Shown here: piece after piece, positions 8,075 through 16,812 of the stretch | Layout: each line of letters begins with the position of its first letter | Numbering within the stretch: the stretch's first letter is position 1 | NCBI RefSeq assembly: GCF_023380205.1 | Contig: NZ_CP093361.1 | Location: 1,330,172 to 1,394,171, forward strand | Direction of reading: 5' to 3' | Origin: Nicoliella spurrieriana | GTDB lineage: Bacteria; Bacillota; Bacilli; Lactobacillales; Lactobacillaceae | Length of the DNA stretch: 64,000 nucleotides | The notes under the pieces: model-generated | The model's database searches: none | What the model saw: the letters and a program-made list of their open reading frames with translations, nothing else | Told to the model about the DNA's origin: nothing | Program-made: the position numbers and the translations under genes

Positions 8075-8933
8075 GGCTGCCCCCCTTATGGGTTGCTAAA
8101 TATTGCATGTAATCATAATACAAGTTTGATTGCACCTCCATAAAGCGACCAAAGTTTTGGAATTTATCACGGATACTTTGCTTTTCGTAGCTAATGATCG
8201 TATCTTCTTTATTCAATTCTAAGATTTTAGACTCATTCTTCTTAATCTGCTTAGCACCAGCTGCAGCTTGATCGTCCTCCGCCACTAATTGCTTATACTG
8301 ATCAGTCAAACTAGTGTGTTCTTCTTTGACCTTCGCAGCATCCCATGGCATTGTAAAGCCGGATTCATTTTCACGAATTGCCACCTTGAGCTGGCTCTTA
8401 ATGGCATCGCGGTCAGTCTTTGAATCAATTAAGGTCTGTAGTTTTTGGCTTTCGTTAGTGATTTCCATAATATCATCAGAATAGTAGGTCTTATTTTCAG
8501 CTTCTAATTTAAACGATTGCCCTAGTTTGTTTAATTCCACATCATTAAATTCAAACCGGACGTTCAATACGTCTAATTCACCGAATAATTTATGGTCCCA
8601 CCAGTTTCCGAAATACATCCGAAAACGGCCGTTTTCATATTCATTATAGTAAAAAAATGGAAACTCCATCCCTAAGTAATCAATCAATTGATCACTTAGG
8701 TAGTGACTCAATTCAGGTTGAATATCACTTACGATTAGTGAAACATCATACTTATCATCCACTGGTTTTTTTGGTTGCATAATGGAATTGAACCGTTCGG
8801 CATTAATCGATTGATAGATAGTTAAATCGTCATGATGACGTAATGCATCACGTAATGCATTCAAATGGTAAATCTTAGCGTTCAAACTAGTTTTGAGTTG
8901 GTCTGCGCTAGATTCGATTCTATCATTATTCAT
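8061..8933 (-). CDS. Unknown protein with C-terminal coiled coil
   Basis: 290 residues, family not recognised. Residues 1-60 are helical and charged. About 60-150 are aromatic-rich (FPFFYYNEYENGRFRMYFGNWWDH), which looks like a folded beta-containing domain. Residues about 160-260 are rich in E/K/Q/L and likely coiled coil (LTDQYKQLVAEDDQAAAGAKQIKKNESKILELNKED). The C-terminus ends in a polar tail. No membrane segment or signal peptide. GAGGGT precedes the ATG at 8933. First of a three-gene set lying between the pyr operon terminator and tRNA-Arg. Confidence 0.75.
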   Translation of the reverse strand: MNNDRIESSADQLKTSLNAKIYHLNALRDALRHHDDLTIYQSINAERFNSIMQPKKPVDDKYDVSLIVSDIQPELSHYLSDQLIDYLGMEFPFFYYNEYENGRFRMYFGNWWDHKLFGELDVLNVRFEFNDVELNKLGQSFKLEAENKTYYSDDIMEITNESQKLQTLIDSKTDRDAIKSQLKVAIRENESGFTMPWDAAKVKEEHTSLTDQYKQLVAEDDQAAAGAKQIKKNESKILELNKEDTIISYEKQSIRDKFQNFGRFMEVQSNLYYDYMQYLATHKGGSHDEG

Positions 8934-8956
8934 TGTTTACCCTCGCTCTATTTCGT

Positions 8957-8985
8957 AGTTTAAGGCTGCATCTTGTAATAAACAA
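8957..8985 (-). promoter_or_regulatory. Weak candidate promoter of the three-gene unknown operon
   Basis: Minus-strand TTGTTT (8980-8985) and TAAACT (8957-8962) with a 17-base spacer, immediately after the pyr operon terminator; the -35 box overlaps the terminator T-tract. Both boxes are imperfect. The alternative is read-through from pyrD. Confidence 0.35.
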
Positions 8986-9014
8986 AAATGTAGCCAACTT
9001 AAGTTAACTACATT
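8983..9014 (-). terminator. Intrinsic terminator closing the pyr operon
   Basis: The 14-base arms 9001-9014 and 8987-9000 are fully complementary (two G-U pairs), giving a long stem with a minimal loop at AACTTAAGTT. TTTTTG follows. It lies about 40 bases after the pyrD stop. Confidence 0.88.
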
Positions 9015-9056
9015 CTATAATATCATAATTTAATTTTTAGGATAAATCTTTTTGCA

Positions 9057-9992
9057 TTAAATTGTATTAAGTTTTCCACGGAAATCAGCTAATGCGGTGT
9101 AGCCCTTATCAGCCATGATCCGTTCTAACTCATTGGTCAATCGGTGGTAGACCCCGATTCCTTCAGCTTGGAGTTGGGTCCCAATTGAAACTAACTCCGC
9201 ACCACAAAGAATGTGCGCAAAAACATCGGCACCGGTCTGGACCCCACCGGTCCCAATCACTTTGATCGAATCGTTCAACCGTTGTCTTAACGCCCGGACG
9301 TTCGCAAGGGCGGTTGGTAAGACCATCTTGCCACCCAGGCCCCCAAAGCCACCCTTGGGCTTAATTACGACCGATTCACTAGCAACATCGACCCACAGGC
9401 CATTGCCAATTGAGTTAATCGAATTAACATGGGTCAACGGAAACTGGTTCAAAATGGCCGTAATTTGATCAAAATGAACTAGGTCAAAATATGGTGGCAA
9501 CTTAACCCCCAGGGGCTTCTTAAAGAAGCTGAACACTGATTGAAGCAGGGCTTGGGTGCCCTCAAAATCATATGCCATTTGGGGCTTCCCAATTACATTC
9601 GGGCAGGAAAGGTTCAATTCGGTCAATCCCTGATAGTCGGAATCTTGAATCTGGTTCAGCAATTGAATATCGTCATCCGCAGATAAGCCTGCCACCGATA
9701 GAATCGTCGGCTTCGCATGGAATTGTAAGACATATTGAATGTAGTAATCGAACCCGTTATTGGGTAGCCCCATTGAATTAATGGAGCCATTTGCTAGTTC
9801 GTAGTAACGCGGGGCGGGATTGCCGGCCCGCTTTTCAAGGGTGGCACTTTTAGTCACAGCGCCCCCCACAAATTCATCCTGCAATAATTCATCTAATTCG
9901 GTCGTACTTTGACAATGCACTCCCGAGGCGTTCAAGAACAACCGGTCAAAGGGCACCCCGTTGATTTGCCCCGTTAAATCAAACTTACTCAT
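9057..9992 (-). CDS. pyrD: Dihydroorotate dehydrogenase, class 1A (fumarate-dependent)
   Basis: 311 residues. FMN enzyme oxidising dihydroorotate to orotate with fumarate as acceptor. The sequence follows the Lactococcus lactis PyrDA pattern closely: MNASGVHC-like [43 protein letters not shown] with the catalytic Cys at residue 130, [14 protein letters not shown] and IGTGGVQTG. Class 1A enzymes are cytosolic homodimers and need no PyrK subunit; none is present here. A GGGGG ribosome site precedes the ATG at 9992. It is the last gene of the operon, 14 bases after carB and followed by a terminator. Confidence 0.96.
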   Translation of the reverse strand: MSKFDLTGQINGVPFDRLFLNASGVHCQSTTELDELLQDEFVGGAVTKSATLEKRAGNPAPRYYELANGSINSMGLPNNGFDYYIQYVLQFHAKPTILSVAGLSADDDIQLLNQIQDSDYQGLTELNLSCPNVIGKPQMAYDFEGTQALLQSVFSFFKKPLGVKLPPYFDLVHFDQITAILNQFPLTHVNSINSIGNGLWVDVASESVVIKPKGGFGGLGGKMVLPTALANVRALRQRLNDSIKVIGTGGVQTGADVFAHILCGAELVSIGTQLQAEGIGVYHRLTNELERIMADKGYTALADFRGKLNTI

Positions 9993-10006
9993 GTTTTATC
10001 CCCCAA

Positions 10007-13000
10007 TTATAATGGCTTAATCTCAAATGAACGGGCCTCTAACACATCTAAGAATGCGGCGACTGTGTCTAGTCCAGTAAATAATGGAATTTCATTTTCA
10101 ATTGCCGTTGCTCTAATTTGGCTTTCATCGTTTGCAGCCCGTTTCGTGTTATCCACCGTGTTAACGACCACCTGTAGTTGATCGTTTTGCAGTTCGGTCA
10201 CCGCATTATTTTCTGATTCCTCAATTTTATCGATCCGATTAGCAACTAACCCGTGGTCTTCAAAAAATTGGGCGGTTTGGGCAGTGCCTTGAATTTGGAA
10301 GCCCAATGCTTTAAAGCGCTTTGCTAGGTCCAGTGATTCCTGCTTATCGGCATCAGCCACCGTAAACAATACGTTCCCATGGTCTGGAACGGTAATGCCA
10401 GATGCCACGAACGCCTTGTACAATGCCTTTGAGAAGGTCACATCTGATCCCATCACTTCACCGGTCGACTTCATTTCAGGCCCCAGCGTACTGTTAACTG
10501 CTGGTAACTTGCTGAAGCTAAATACGGGTGCTTTCACATGCACCGTCTGCGGTTCTGGAACCAAGCCCTCTTGATAACCTAATTCAGGGAGGGTCTGCCC
10601 CAGCATTACCCGAGTGGCAACTTGCGCCATTGGGATATTAGTGACCTTCGATAAGAATGGCACCGTCCGGGAAGCTCTCGGGTTGACTTCGATCACGTAT
10701 GCCCGATGATCATGAATAACGAATTGAATGTTCATCAATCCAACCGTGTTCAAATCCTTAGCTAACTTGATGGAGTCATCAATAATTTGTTGTTTGATAT
10801 TTGGTTGCATGTTTTGTGGTGGGTAAACCCCCATTGAATCACCAGAGTGAATTCCGGCCCGTTCAATGTGTTCCAAAATCCCAGGGATTAAGACGTTGGT
10901 CCCATCTGAAATCACATCCACTTCGGCTTCCGAACCCACTAAGTAGGAATCAATCAACACCGGATGTTCATTTGAGACCTTCACCGCTCTGTTCATGTAT
11001 TCACGCAGTGCATCGTCTGAAGTAATAATTTCCATGGCCCGGCCACCCAGCACATATGAAGGCCGAATCAAGATCGGATAACCAATTTCATTTGCGACCT
11101 TAACCGCACCATCAACGGTAGTGGCAGTGGCCCCCTTGGGTTGGGGTAACTGTAAGCGATCGATGACTTCACCAAATAACTCCCGATCTTCACCACGGTT
11201 AATATCTTCGACCGTCGTCCCCAGAATCTTGATTCCGCGTTGATGGAGTGGTTCGGCTAGGTTAATTGCGGTCTGGCCACCAAATTGAACCACTACCCCC
11301 AGGGGTTGTTCATGGTCAATGACGTTCAATACGTCCTCTAGGGTCAACGGTTCAAAGTAGAGTTTATCTGAAATCGAAAAATCAGTTGATACCGTTTCAG
11401 GATTCGAATTCATAATAATGGCTTCATAGCCGGCCTTTTGAATCGCCCGAACGCTGTGGACGGTCGCGTAATCAAATTCGACCCCCTGTCCGATCCGAAT
11501 CGGCCCCGAACCAACAACTAGAATGGATGGTTTCTTGCTTACCACTGATTCATCCTCTTCTTCGTAGGTCCCATAATAATATGGGGTTTGGGATTCAAAC
11601 TCTCCAGCAACGGTATCCACCATTTTATAAACGGGCAGGATTTGCTGTTGCTTTCTAGTGGCCCGAATCTGATCGCCACTTTGGTCCCATAGCTTACCGA
11701 TCACATCATCGGTAAATCCATTTTGCTTCGCTAAGCGCAACGTATCACTATCATGGTGCTTACGTAGTTGGTCCTCAATTTCAATGATGTGTAATAATTT
11801 ATCAAGGTAAAATTCATTGATTTTAGTAATGGCATGGATCTTTTCAAGGGCTACGTGTCTTCTTAGTAATTCACAAATTACGAATAACCGGTCATCTTGA
11901 GCGGGCACTAATTGATTCAATAGTTCTTGGGTGTCGACCTTTGCAAGCCGCTCATCAAAAACGTACTTGTCATCAATTTCTAGTGACCGAACCGCCTTTA
12001 AGATTGATTCCTCAAAGTTTCTCCCGATTGCCATCACTTCACCGGTCGCCTTCATTTGGGTCCCTAGTCTGCGACTTGCTGCTGGGAACTTATCAAATGG
12101 CCACCGGGGAATCTTAGTTACCACGTAGTCCAATGCTGGTTCGAATTCTGCTAGCGTGGTCCCGGTAATCGGGTTGGTAATTTCATCCAGGTTTAAACCA
12201 ACGGCAATTTTAGCCGCCATCTTAGCAATTGGATAACCAGTGGCCTTAGAAGCTAGTGCCGAAGACCGTGAGACCCTTGGGTTCACTTCAATGATGTAGT
12301 ATTTAAAGCTATTGGGATCCAATGCCATTTGGATGTTGACCCCACCTTCAATGTCTAGTGCCCGAATGATCTTTAAAGCCACGTCCCGCATCATTTGATA
12401 ATCGCGATCCGATAGCGTTTGGGTGGGTGAAACCACAATCGAATCACCGGTGTGCACCCCAACTGGATCAACGTTTTCCATTGATGCAACGATCAAGGCG
12501 TCATCCTTTGCATCCCGCATCACTTCAAATTCAATTTCCTTATAACCGGCAATTGATCTTTCGACCAGGACCTGGGTCACGGGGGATAGCTCCAACCCGT
12601 TCGTGGTAATTTCATCTAATTGGGCGTCGTTGTAAGCAAAGCCACCCCCGGTCCCACCTAACGTGTAAGCAGGCCGAATTACGACTGGATAGCCGACTTC
12701 AGCAACAAAGGCCTGGGCTTCTTCTAGCGTTGTTGCAATTCGTGATTCTGGAACTGGTTCATGTAGCCGTTCCATTAAATCTTTGAATAATTCCCGGTCT
12801 TCGGCCTCTTCGATCGAATGGAGCTTCGTGCCCAGTAGTTCAATTTTCAATTCAGCTAAGATACCGGAATCAGCTAGTTGCTTAGCCATGTTCAATCCGG
12901 TTTGCCCCCCTAGCGTTGGTAGGATGGCGTCCGGTAATTCTTGGCGAATGATTTTTGAGACGAATTCTAGGGTGATGGGTTCGATAAAGACCTTATCGGC

Positions 13001-13180
13001 AATTTCTTTATCGGTCATAATGGTTGCCGGGTTGGAGTTAATCAAAATCACTTCGTAGCCCTCTTCACGCAACGATAGACAAGCTTGTGACCCTGAATAA
13101 TCAAATTCAGCCGCTTGGCCAATTACAATGGGTCCCGATCCGATGACCAGGATTTTTTTGATGTCGGTTCTCTTTGGCAT
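10007..13180 (-). CDS. carB: Carbamoyl-phosphate synthase, large subunit
   Basis: 1,057 residues, normal length. Two homologous synthetase halves, each with a pre-ATP-grasp domain ([21 protein letters not shown] near residue 10; [20 protein letters not shown] near 550) and an ATP-grasp domain ([25 protein letters not shown]). A C-terminal MGS-like regulatory domain (about 930-1057, [21 protein letters not shown]) binds effectors such as UMP. Using ammonia from CarA it makes carbamoyl phosphate. It starts at the carA stop (one shared base) within the pyr operon, so it is the pyrimidine-linked enzyme. Confidence 0.97.
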   Translation of the reverse strand: MPKRTDIKKILVIGSGPIVIGQAAEFDYSGSQACLSLREEGYEVILINSNPATIMTDKEIADKVFIEPITLEFVSKIIRQELPDAILPTLGGQTGLNMAKQLADSGILAELKIELLGTKLHSIEEAEDRELFKDLMERLHEPVPESRIATTLEEAQAFVAEVGYPVVIRPAYTLGGTGGGFAYNDAQLDEITTNGLELSPVTQVLVERSIAGYKEIEFEVMRDAKDDALIVASMENVDPVGVHTGDSIVVSPTQTLSDRDYQMMRDVALKIIRALDIEGGVNIQMALDPNSFKYYIIEVNPRVSRSSALASKATGYPIAKMAAKIAVGLNLDEITNPITGTTLAEFEPALDYVVTKIPRWPFDKFPAASRRLGTQMKATGEVMAIGRNFEESILKAVRSLEIDDKYVFDERLAKVDTQELLNQLVPAQDDRLFVICELLRRHVALEKIHAITKINEFYLDKLLHIIEIEDQLRKHHDSDTLRLAKQNGFTDDVIGKLWDQSGDQIRATRKQQQILPVYKMVDTVAGEFESQTPYYYGTYEEEDESVVSKKPSILVVGSGPIRIGQGVEFDYATVHSVRAIQKAGYEAIIMNSNPETVSTDFSISDKLYFEPLTLEDVLNVIDHEQPLGVVVQFGGQTAINLAEPLHQRGIKILGTTVEDINRGEDRELFGEVIDRLQLPQPKGATATTVDGAVKVANEIGYPILIRPSYVLGGRAMEIITSDDALREYMNRAVKVSNEHPVLIDSYLVGSEAEVDVISDGTNVLIPGILEHIERAGIHSGDSMGVYPPQNMQPNIKQQIIDDSIKLAKDLNTVGLMNIQFVIHDHRAYVIEVNPRASRTVPFLSKVTNIPMAQVATRVMLGQTLPELGYQEGLVPEPQTVHVKAPVFSFSKLPAVNSTLGPEMKSTGEVMGSDVTFSKALYKAFVASGITVPDHGNVLFTVADADKQESLDLAKRFKALGFQIQGTAQTAQFFEDHGLVANRIDKIEESENNAVTELQNDQLQVVVNTVDNTKRAANDESQIRATAIENEIPLFTGLDTVAAFLDVLEARSFEIKPL

Positions 13181-14265
13181 TAGTCTTGACCTCCATTATT
13201 GTGCTTAATTAAATCAATAAATTGATCGAACATGTATTCAGAATCATGTGGTCCGGGACATGCATCCGGATGGAATTGAACTGAAAAAGCGCGATGGCCC
13301 TTTAATTTAACCCCTTCGACCGTTCCATCGTTGATTTCTTCGTGGGTAATCACTAAATCCGTATCCCGTAGTGAGTCCCGATCAACTGCGTACCCATGGT
13401 TTTGGGAGGTAAAGTTACACCGGGGACTATTCACATCGTGAACAGCGTGGTTAAAGCCACGGTGGCCAAACTTCATTTTGTAGGTCTTTGCCCCATTTGC
13501 TAGTGCAAATAACTGATGACCCAAACAAATCCCCATTAGCGGATAGCGTTCCTGAAGGGTCCGAATCGTATCCAGTGCGTATGGGTATTCAGTGGGGTCC
13601 CCAGGCCCGTTGGATAGCAATACCCCAGCTGGGCGAGATTCAATGATTTCCTTAACGGGGGTGTTCCCAGGAAATACGATCACGTTTGCATTTCGTTTTG
13701 AGAGGGCTTTGACGATTGATTCCTTCAACCCAAAGTCCAGCAATGCAATTCGAACGCCATCATTGGGGGCTTGGTAAATATTCTTCGTTGCTACTTGCTT
13801 GGCCTTAGCTTCTAATTCAGCTTGGTAGTCGCGTTCAAACATTTGATCGATCTTAGCCTGATCTAATTCGCTCACGATTACGGCGGGCATGGAACCCTCT
13901 TTTCTAATTTCCTTAGCTAGCTTCCGGGTATCGACGCCGGTTAAGCCGGGGAGGTCTTCTTGTTCGGCATATTCAGCTAGGCTCATTACCGAGCGAAAAT
14001 TACTAGGTCTGCGGGCTAACTCATGGACGATAATTGCATCCACTGCAGGTTGAAAGCTTTCAAAGTCATCGCTGTTGATTCCGTAGTTGCCAATCAATGG
14101 GTATGTAAATACCATTGCTTGCCCGTAGTAACTAGGGTCGGTGATGGTTTCTTGATACCCCGTCATCCCAGTACTGAAGACGACTTCCGTAAACACATCT
14201 CGATTGGAACCGAATCCCTCTCCGGAATAAACCGAGCCATTCTTTAACACTAAGTAACGTTTCAT
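13180..14265 (-). CDS. carA: Carbamoyl-phosphate synthase, small (glutaminase) subunit
   Basis: About 361 residues. The N-terminal CPSase domain ([37 protein letters not shown]) is followed by a class I glutamine amidotransferase with LLSNGPGDP, the nucleophile elbow [10 protein letters not shown] and the His segment [15 protein letters not shown]. The residue two after the catalytic His is Asp instead of the Glu of the E. coli enzyme. Start is the ATG at 14265 with AGGGGG upstream; an in-frame start five codons earlier overlaps that site. It releases ammonia from glutamine for CarB. It lies between pyrC (21 bases) and carB (1-base overlap). Confidence 0.96.
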   Translation of the reverse strand: MKRYLVLKNGSVYSGEGFGSNRDVFTEVVFSTGMTGYQETITDPSYYGQAMVFTYPLIGNYGINSDDFESFQPAVDAIIVHELARRPSNFRSVMSLAEYAEQEDLPGLTGVDTRKLAKEIRKEGSMPAVIVSELDQAKIDQMFERDYQAELEAKAKQVATKNIYQAPNDGVRIALLDFGLKESIVKALSKRNANVIVFPGNTPVKEIIESRPAGVLLSNGPGDPTEYPYALDTIRTLQERYPLMGICLGHQLFALANGAKTYKMKFGHRGFNHAVHDVNSPRCNFTSQNHGYAVDRDSLRDTDLVITHEEINDGTVEGVKLKGHRAFSVQFHPDACPGPHDSEYMFDQFIDLIKHNNGGQD

Positions 14266-14286
14266 TGTAATCCCCCTCAAATGTAA

Positions 14287-15540
14287 TTAATAAACCTGTT
14301 TGCCATCAACGAACGTTGCAATCGTCTTCCCATAAACTGACTCGCCAATGAACGGTGAGTTCTTTCCCTTCGATAGGAAGTCATCTGCATCAATTTGGTA
14401 CCCATGGTCTAGGTCCATGATTGCTAAATCAGCTGGATCGCCAACTCGTAATTGGCCGGCGTCAGTAATGTTAAACGCTTGAATTGGGTTGGTCACCATC
14501 CACTTCAACGCAGTGGCTAAATCGACCAAGCCGCTCTTCACAAAATGAGTATAAATTAAACTAAATGCGGTTTCAATCCCAACAATCCCAAATGCGGCGG
14601 AGCGCATCGAACCACTTTTTTCTTCCTTGCTGTGGGGGGCATGGTCGGTCGCCACCATGTCAATGGTGCCATCCAATAACCCGCTGATCAATGCCGCGCG
14701 ATCTTCTGGAGTCCGCAATGGTGGGTTCATCTTCATCATTGGATTATCCATTTCAATCATCGAATCATCAAGGAGTAGGTGGTGTGGTGACACTTCGGCA
14801 GTCACGTTCAGCCCCCGGGCCTTTGCAATTCGTAATAATTCGACCGATTCCTTCGTCGAAATGTGGGCCACGTGATAGTGAACACCAGTGGCAGCAGCTA
14901 ACACCAGGTCCCGTGCTAATTGAGCCGACTCACTTAACCCACTCATGCCAGGTAAGCCTAGGCGTTCGGCAGCAGCCCCCGCATTCATGACCCCACCATG
15001 AATTAAACTATCATCTTCAACGTGGGCCACGATTGGTAAGTGAACCGCTTGGGCCTGTTGCATGGCTTGATACATTGTATCAGCAGTTTGGACCCCGTGC
15101 CCGTCGTTGGTAAACCCAATCGCTCCTAATGCAGCCATCTTTTGAATATCGGTAATACGATCAGCCGTTAATGCCCCTGAAATCGCTGCGTACTGTTTCA
15201 CCTTAATGACACCATCGCGGCGGTTACGCTTTACCATCTCAGCAAATGCAGCTGGTGTATCCACGACCGGGTCAACGTTTGGCATTGCAAAAACGGTCGT
15301 AAAACCCCCGTGAGCAGAAGCAAGGCTGCCGGTCTTAATCGTTTCCTTGTACTCTAATCCAGGATCGCGAAAGTGCACGTGGACGTCGACTAACCCGGGA
15401 ATCACGTGGTTGCCAGCCGCATCAAAAGTTTGATCAACTGGTGTATCAACGGTCGAAGCAATTTTAGCAATCTTGCCGTCTTCAATCAGAATTGAGACCA
15501 ATTCATCGTTCCAACGGGCATTTTTAATTAAGCTCTTCAT
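14287..15540 (-). CDS. pyrC: Dihydroorotase
   Basis: 417 residues, amidohydrolase superfamily, type I dihydroorotase. The metal motif HVHFRDPG starts at His54. Further ligand segments are PIVAHVEDDSL and YHVAHISTKESVELL, and MVATDHAPHSKEEK carries the catalytic Asp. It cyclises carbamoyl-aspartate to dihydroorotate. The pyrB stop lies 4 bases upstream and the GGAGGAATAG ribosome site overlaps the end of pyrB, indicating coupled translation. Confidence 0.96.
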   Translation of the reverse strand: MKSLIKNARWNDELVSILIEDGKIAKIASTVDTPVDQTFDAAGNHVIPGLVDVHVHFRDPGLEYKETIKTGSLASAHGGFTTVFAMPNVDPVVDTPAAFAEMVKRNRRDGVIKVKQYAAISGALTADRITDIQKMAALGAIGFTNDGHGVQTADTMYQAMQQAQAVHLPIVAHVEDDSLIHGGVMNAGAAAERLGLPGMSGLSESAQLARDLVLAAATGVHYHVAHISTKESVELLRIAKARGLNVTAEVSPHHLLLDDSMIEMDNPMMKMNPPLRTPEDRAALISGLLDGTIDMVATDHAPHSKEEKSGSMRSAAFGIVGIETAFSLIYTHFVKSGLVDLATALKWMVTNPIQAFNITDAGQLRVGDPADLAIMDLDHGYQIDADDFLSKGKNSPFIGESVYGKTIATFVDGKQVY

Positions 15541-15543
15541 TAA

Positions 15544-16482
15544 CTATTCCTCCAGTAATCCACGTTGGTTTAACAACGTAGCCAAAATGGCCATCCGGGC
15601 AAACACCCCGTTGCGCATCTGGGTAAAAATACGCGATTTAGGAGCTTCTACCAGGCTTGAAGCAATTTCAACGCCCCGATTGACCGGTGCGGGATGCATG
15701 ATAATAGCACCCTGCTTCATTAATTGAGCCCGTTCTTCAGATAGCCCATAGGTCCTGTAATATTCATTGGGCGTAAATGCTGCGACGGCGTTTTGGTTCA
15801 AACGTTCTAATTGGACCCGTAATAACATCACTACGTCTAGGTGGGGCAGGATGTCATCAATCGAATCGCAATAGGTCCCAAATTGATCAAAGTCAGCTGG
15901 ATACCATTCCCGTGGACCCGCAAAGAAAACGTTGACCCCTAGCCGTTGTAAAATCTCAGCGTCGGAGCGGGCGACCCTAGAATGGGCTAAGTCGCCGATA
16001 ATGCCGATGTTTAAACCCGTAAATTGACCAAATTCATCGTGAATCGTCATTAAATCCAAGAGGGTCTGGGATGGGTGTTGACCACTGCCATCCCCCGCGT
16101 TCACCAGGGAAAGATTGATATTTGGATCACTGGTCAATTGATCGTACCAACCAGTTTGGGAATGGCGAATCACGGCAATATCAACGCCAATTGCTTGCAG
16201 GGTCTTGAGTGTATCACCAAGCGACTCACCCTTCTTAACGGAACTATCAGCCGGATTAATGCCGATTAAATCAATTCCTAACTTCTTTTCAGCCATTTGA
16301 AATGAACTATGGGTCCGGGTGCTGTTTTCAAAAAACAGGTTCGCAGCATACACCGGTCGGACCAATCGGACCTGTGCAGTCCCTGCTTTAAACCGTTCTG
16401 CTAATTCAATCAAATCATTAATTTGAACATCTGTTAAGTCGTTAATGTTCAAGAAATGGTGGTCACTTACTGCTTGAATCAT
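15544..16482 (-). CDS. pyrB: Aspartate carbamoyltransferase, catalytic subunit
   Basis: 312 residues. Carbamoyl-phosphate site FFENSTRTHSSF (Ser54-His58), GDGSGQHPSQTLLDL, and the Asp-binding MLLRVQLER and MHPAPVNRGVE. It joins carbamoyl phosphate and aspartate. I start it at ATG 16482 with GGAGGAGG about 10 bases upstream. An in-frame extension to 16554 would add 24 non-conserved residues and begin at the attenuator T-tract, so I rejected it. First gene of the operon. No regulatory subunit pyrI is seen, as expected for Firmicutes. Confidence 0.96.
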   Translation of the reverse strand: MIQAVSDHHFLNINDLTDVQINDLIELAERFKAGTAQVRLVRPVYAANLFFENSTRTHSSFQMAEKKLGIDLIGINPADSSVKKGESLGDTLKTLQAIGVDIAVIRHSQTGWYDQLTSDPNINLSLVNAGDGSGQHPSQTLLDLMTIHDEFGQFTGLNIGIIGDLAHSRVARSDAEILQRLGVNVFFAGPREWYPADFDQFGTYCDSIDDILPHLDVVMLLRVQLERLNQNAVAAFTPNEYYRTYGLSEERAQLMKQGAIIMHPAPVNRGVEIASSLVEAPKSRIFTQMRNGVFARMAILATLLNQRGLLEE

Positions 16483-16558
16483 AATTGTGCGTCCTCCTCC
16501 AAAATAACCAGTCCAATGGATCATTAATAATTGAATGAATTTGATATCGGTCAAATAA

Positions 16559-16599
16559 AAAGGACCTCCTAACGATTAATCATCGTCAGAAAGCCCTTT
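16559..16599 (-). terminator. Attenuator terminator in the pyrB leader
   Basis: The arms 16583-16599 and 16559-16575 form a 17-bp stem (several G-U pairs) with the loop TGATTAA, followed by TTTTTATTTG on the minus strand. Lying between the promoter and pyrB, it is a regulatory, not an end-of-operon, terminator. Confidence 0.88.
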
Positions 16600-16683
16600 G
16601 GTTTGGTCTTACAGTATGTATTCAGTGCGCTATCTACCACACCCATACTATCTCAAACCTTGGCGACTCTCTGGTCAACTCTT
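16600..16683 (-). promoter_or_regulatory. PyrR-binding loop and antiterminator of the pyr leader
   Basis: Minus-strand RNA carries CCAGAGAG (16667-16674) followed by CGCCAAGG, close to the PyrR-binding loop of Firmicute pyr operons (CC-AGAGAG-GYU...AAGG). The 3' part GGTTTG...TAGTATG can instead pair with CATACTG...CAAACC (16600-16619), and GCC with GGC of the terminator arm, making an antiterminator. Expected logic: UMP-bound PyrR holds the binding loop, the antiterminator cannot form and transcription stops before pyrB. The match is by eye; PyrR itself is not in the window. Confidence 0.75.
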
Positions 16684-16713
16684 AAAGGATATCAATATTC
16701 ATATGTTGATAGT

Positions 16714-16742
16714 ATTATAGCATTGAATCCATCATAAGACAA
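16714..16742 (-). promoter_or_regulatory. Promoter of the pyr operon
   Basis: Minus-strand TTGTCT (16737-16742) and a perfect TATAAT (16714-16719) with a 17-base spacer, just upstream of the attenuator leader. Confidence 0.87.
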
Positions 16743-16751
16743 TCATAAATC

Positions 16752-16787
16752 AAAAAAGAGGGGCCGAATTGATCGGCTCCTCTTTTT
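16752..16787. terminator. Terminator after the giant gene
   Basis: GAGGAGCCGA pairs with TCGGCCCCTC (one mismatch), loop TCAAT, flanked by A-runs and T-runs on both sides, so it could work in both directions. It lies about 25 bases after the stop of the giant gene and immediately before the pyr promoter. Confidence 0.9.
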
Positions 16788-16812
16788 AAATCGAAATGAT
16801 TTTAACCAATGA

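Noticed and set aside
8934-9056. Gene or attachment site between pyrD and the unknown operon
   Set aside because: Only the terminator and a weak promoter are visible; no integrase or duplicated tRNA end suggests an insertion, although tRNA-Arg lies nearby.
10801-13058. Plus-strand open frames within carB and other enzyme genes (e.g. 12783-13058, 10801-11025)
   Set aside because: No ribosome sites or recognisable products; the minus strand holds highly conserved enzymes.
16483-16554. 24-residue N-terminal extension of PyrB
   Set aside because: It begins at the attenuator T-tract, is not like PyrB, and a strong GGAGGAGG site serves the ATG at 16482.
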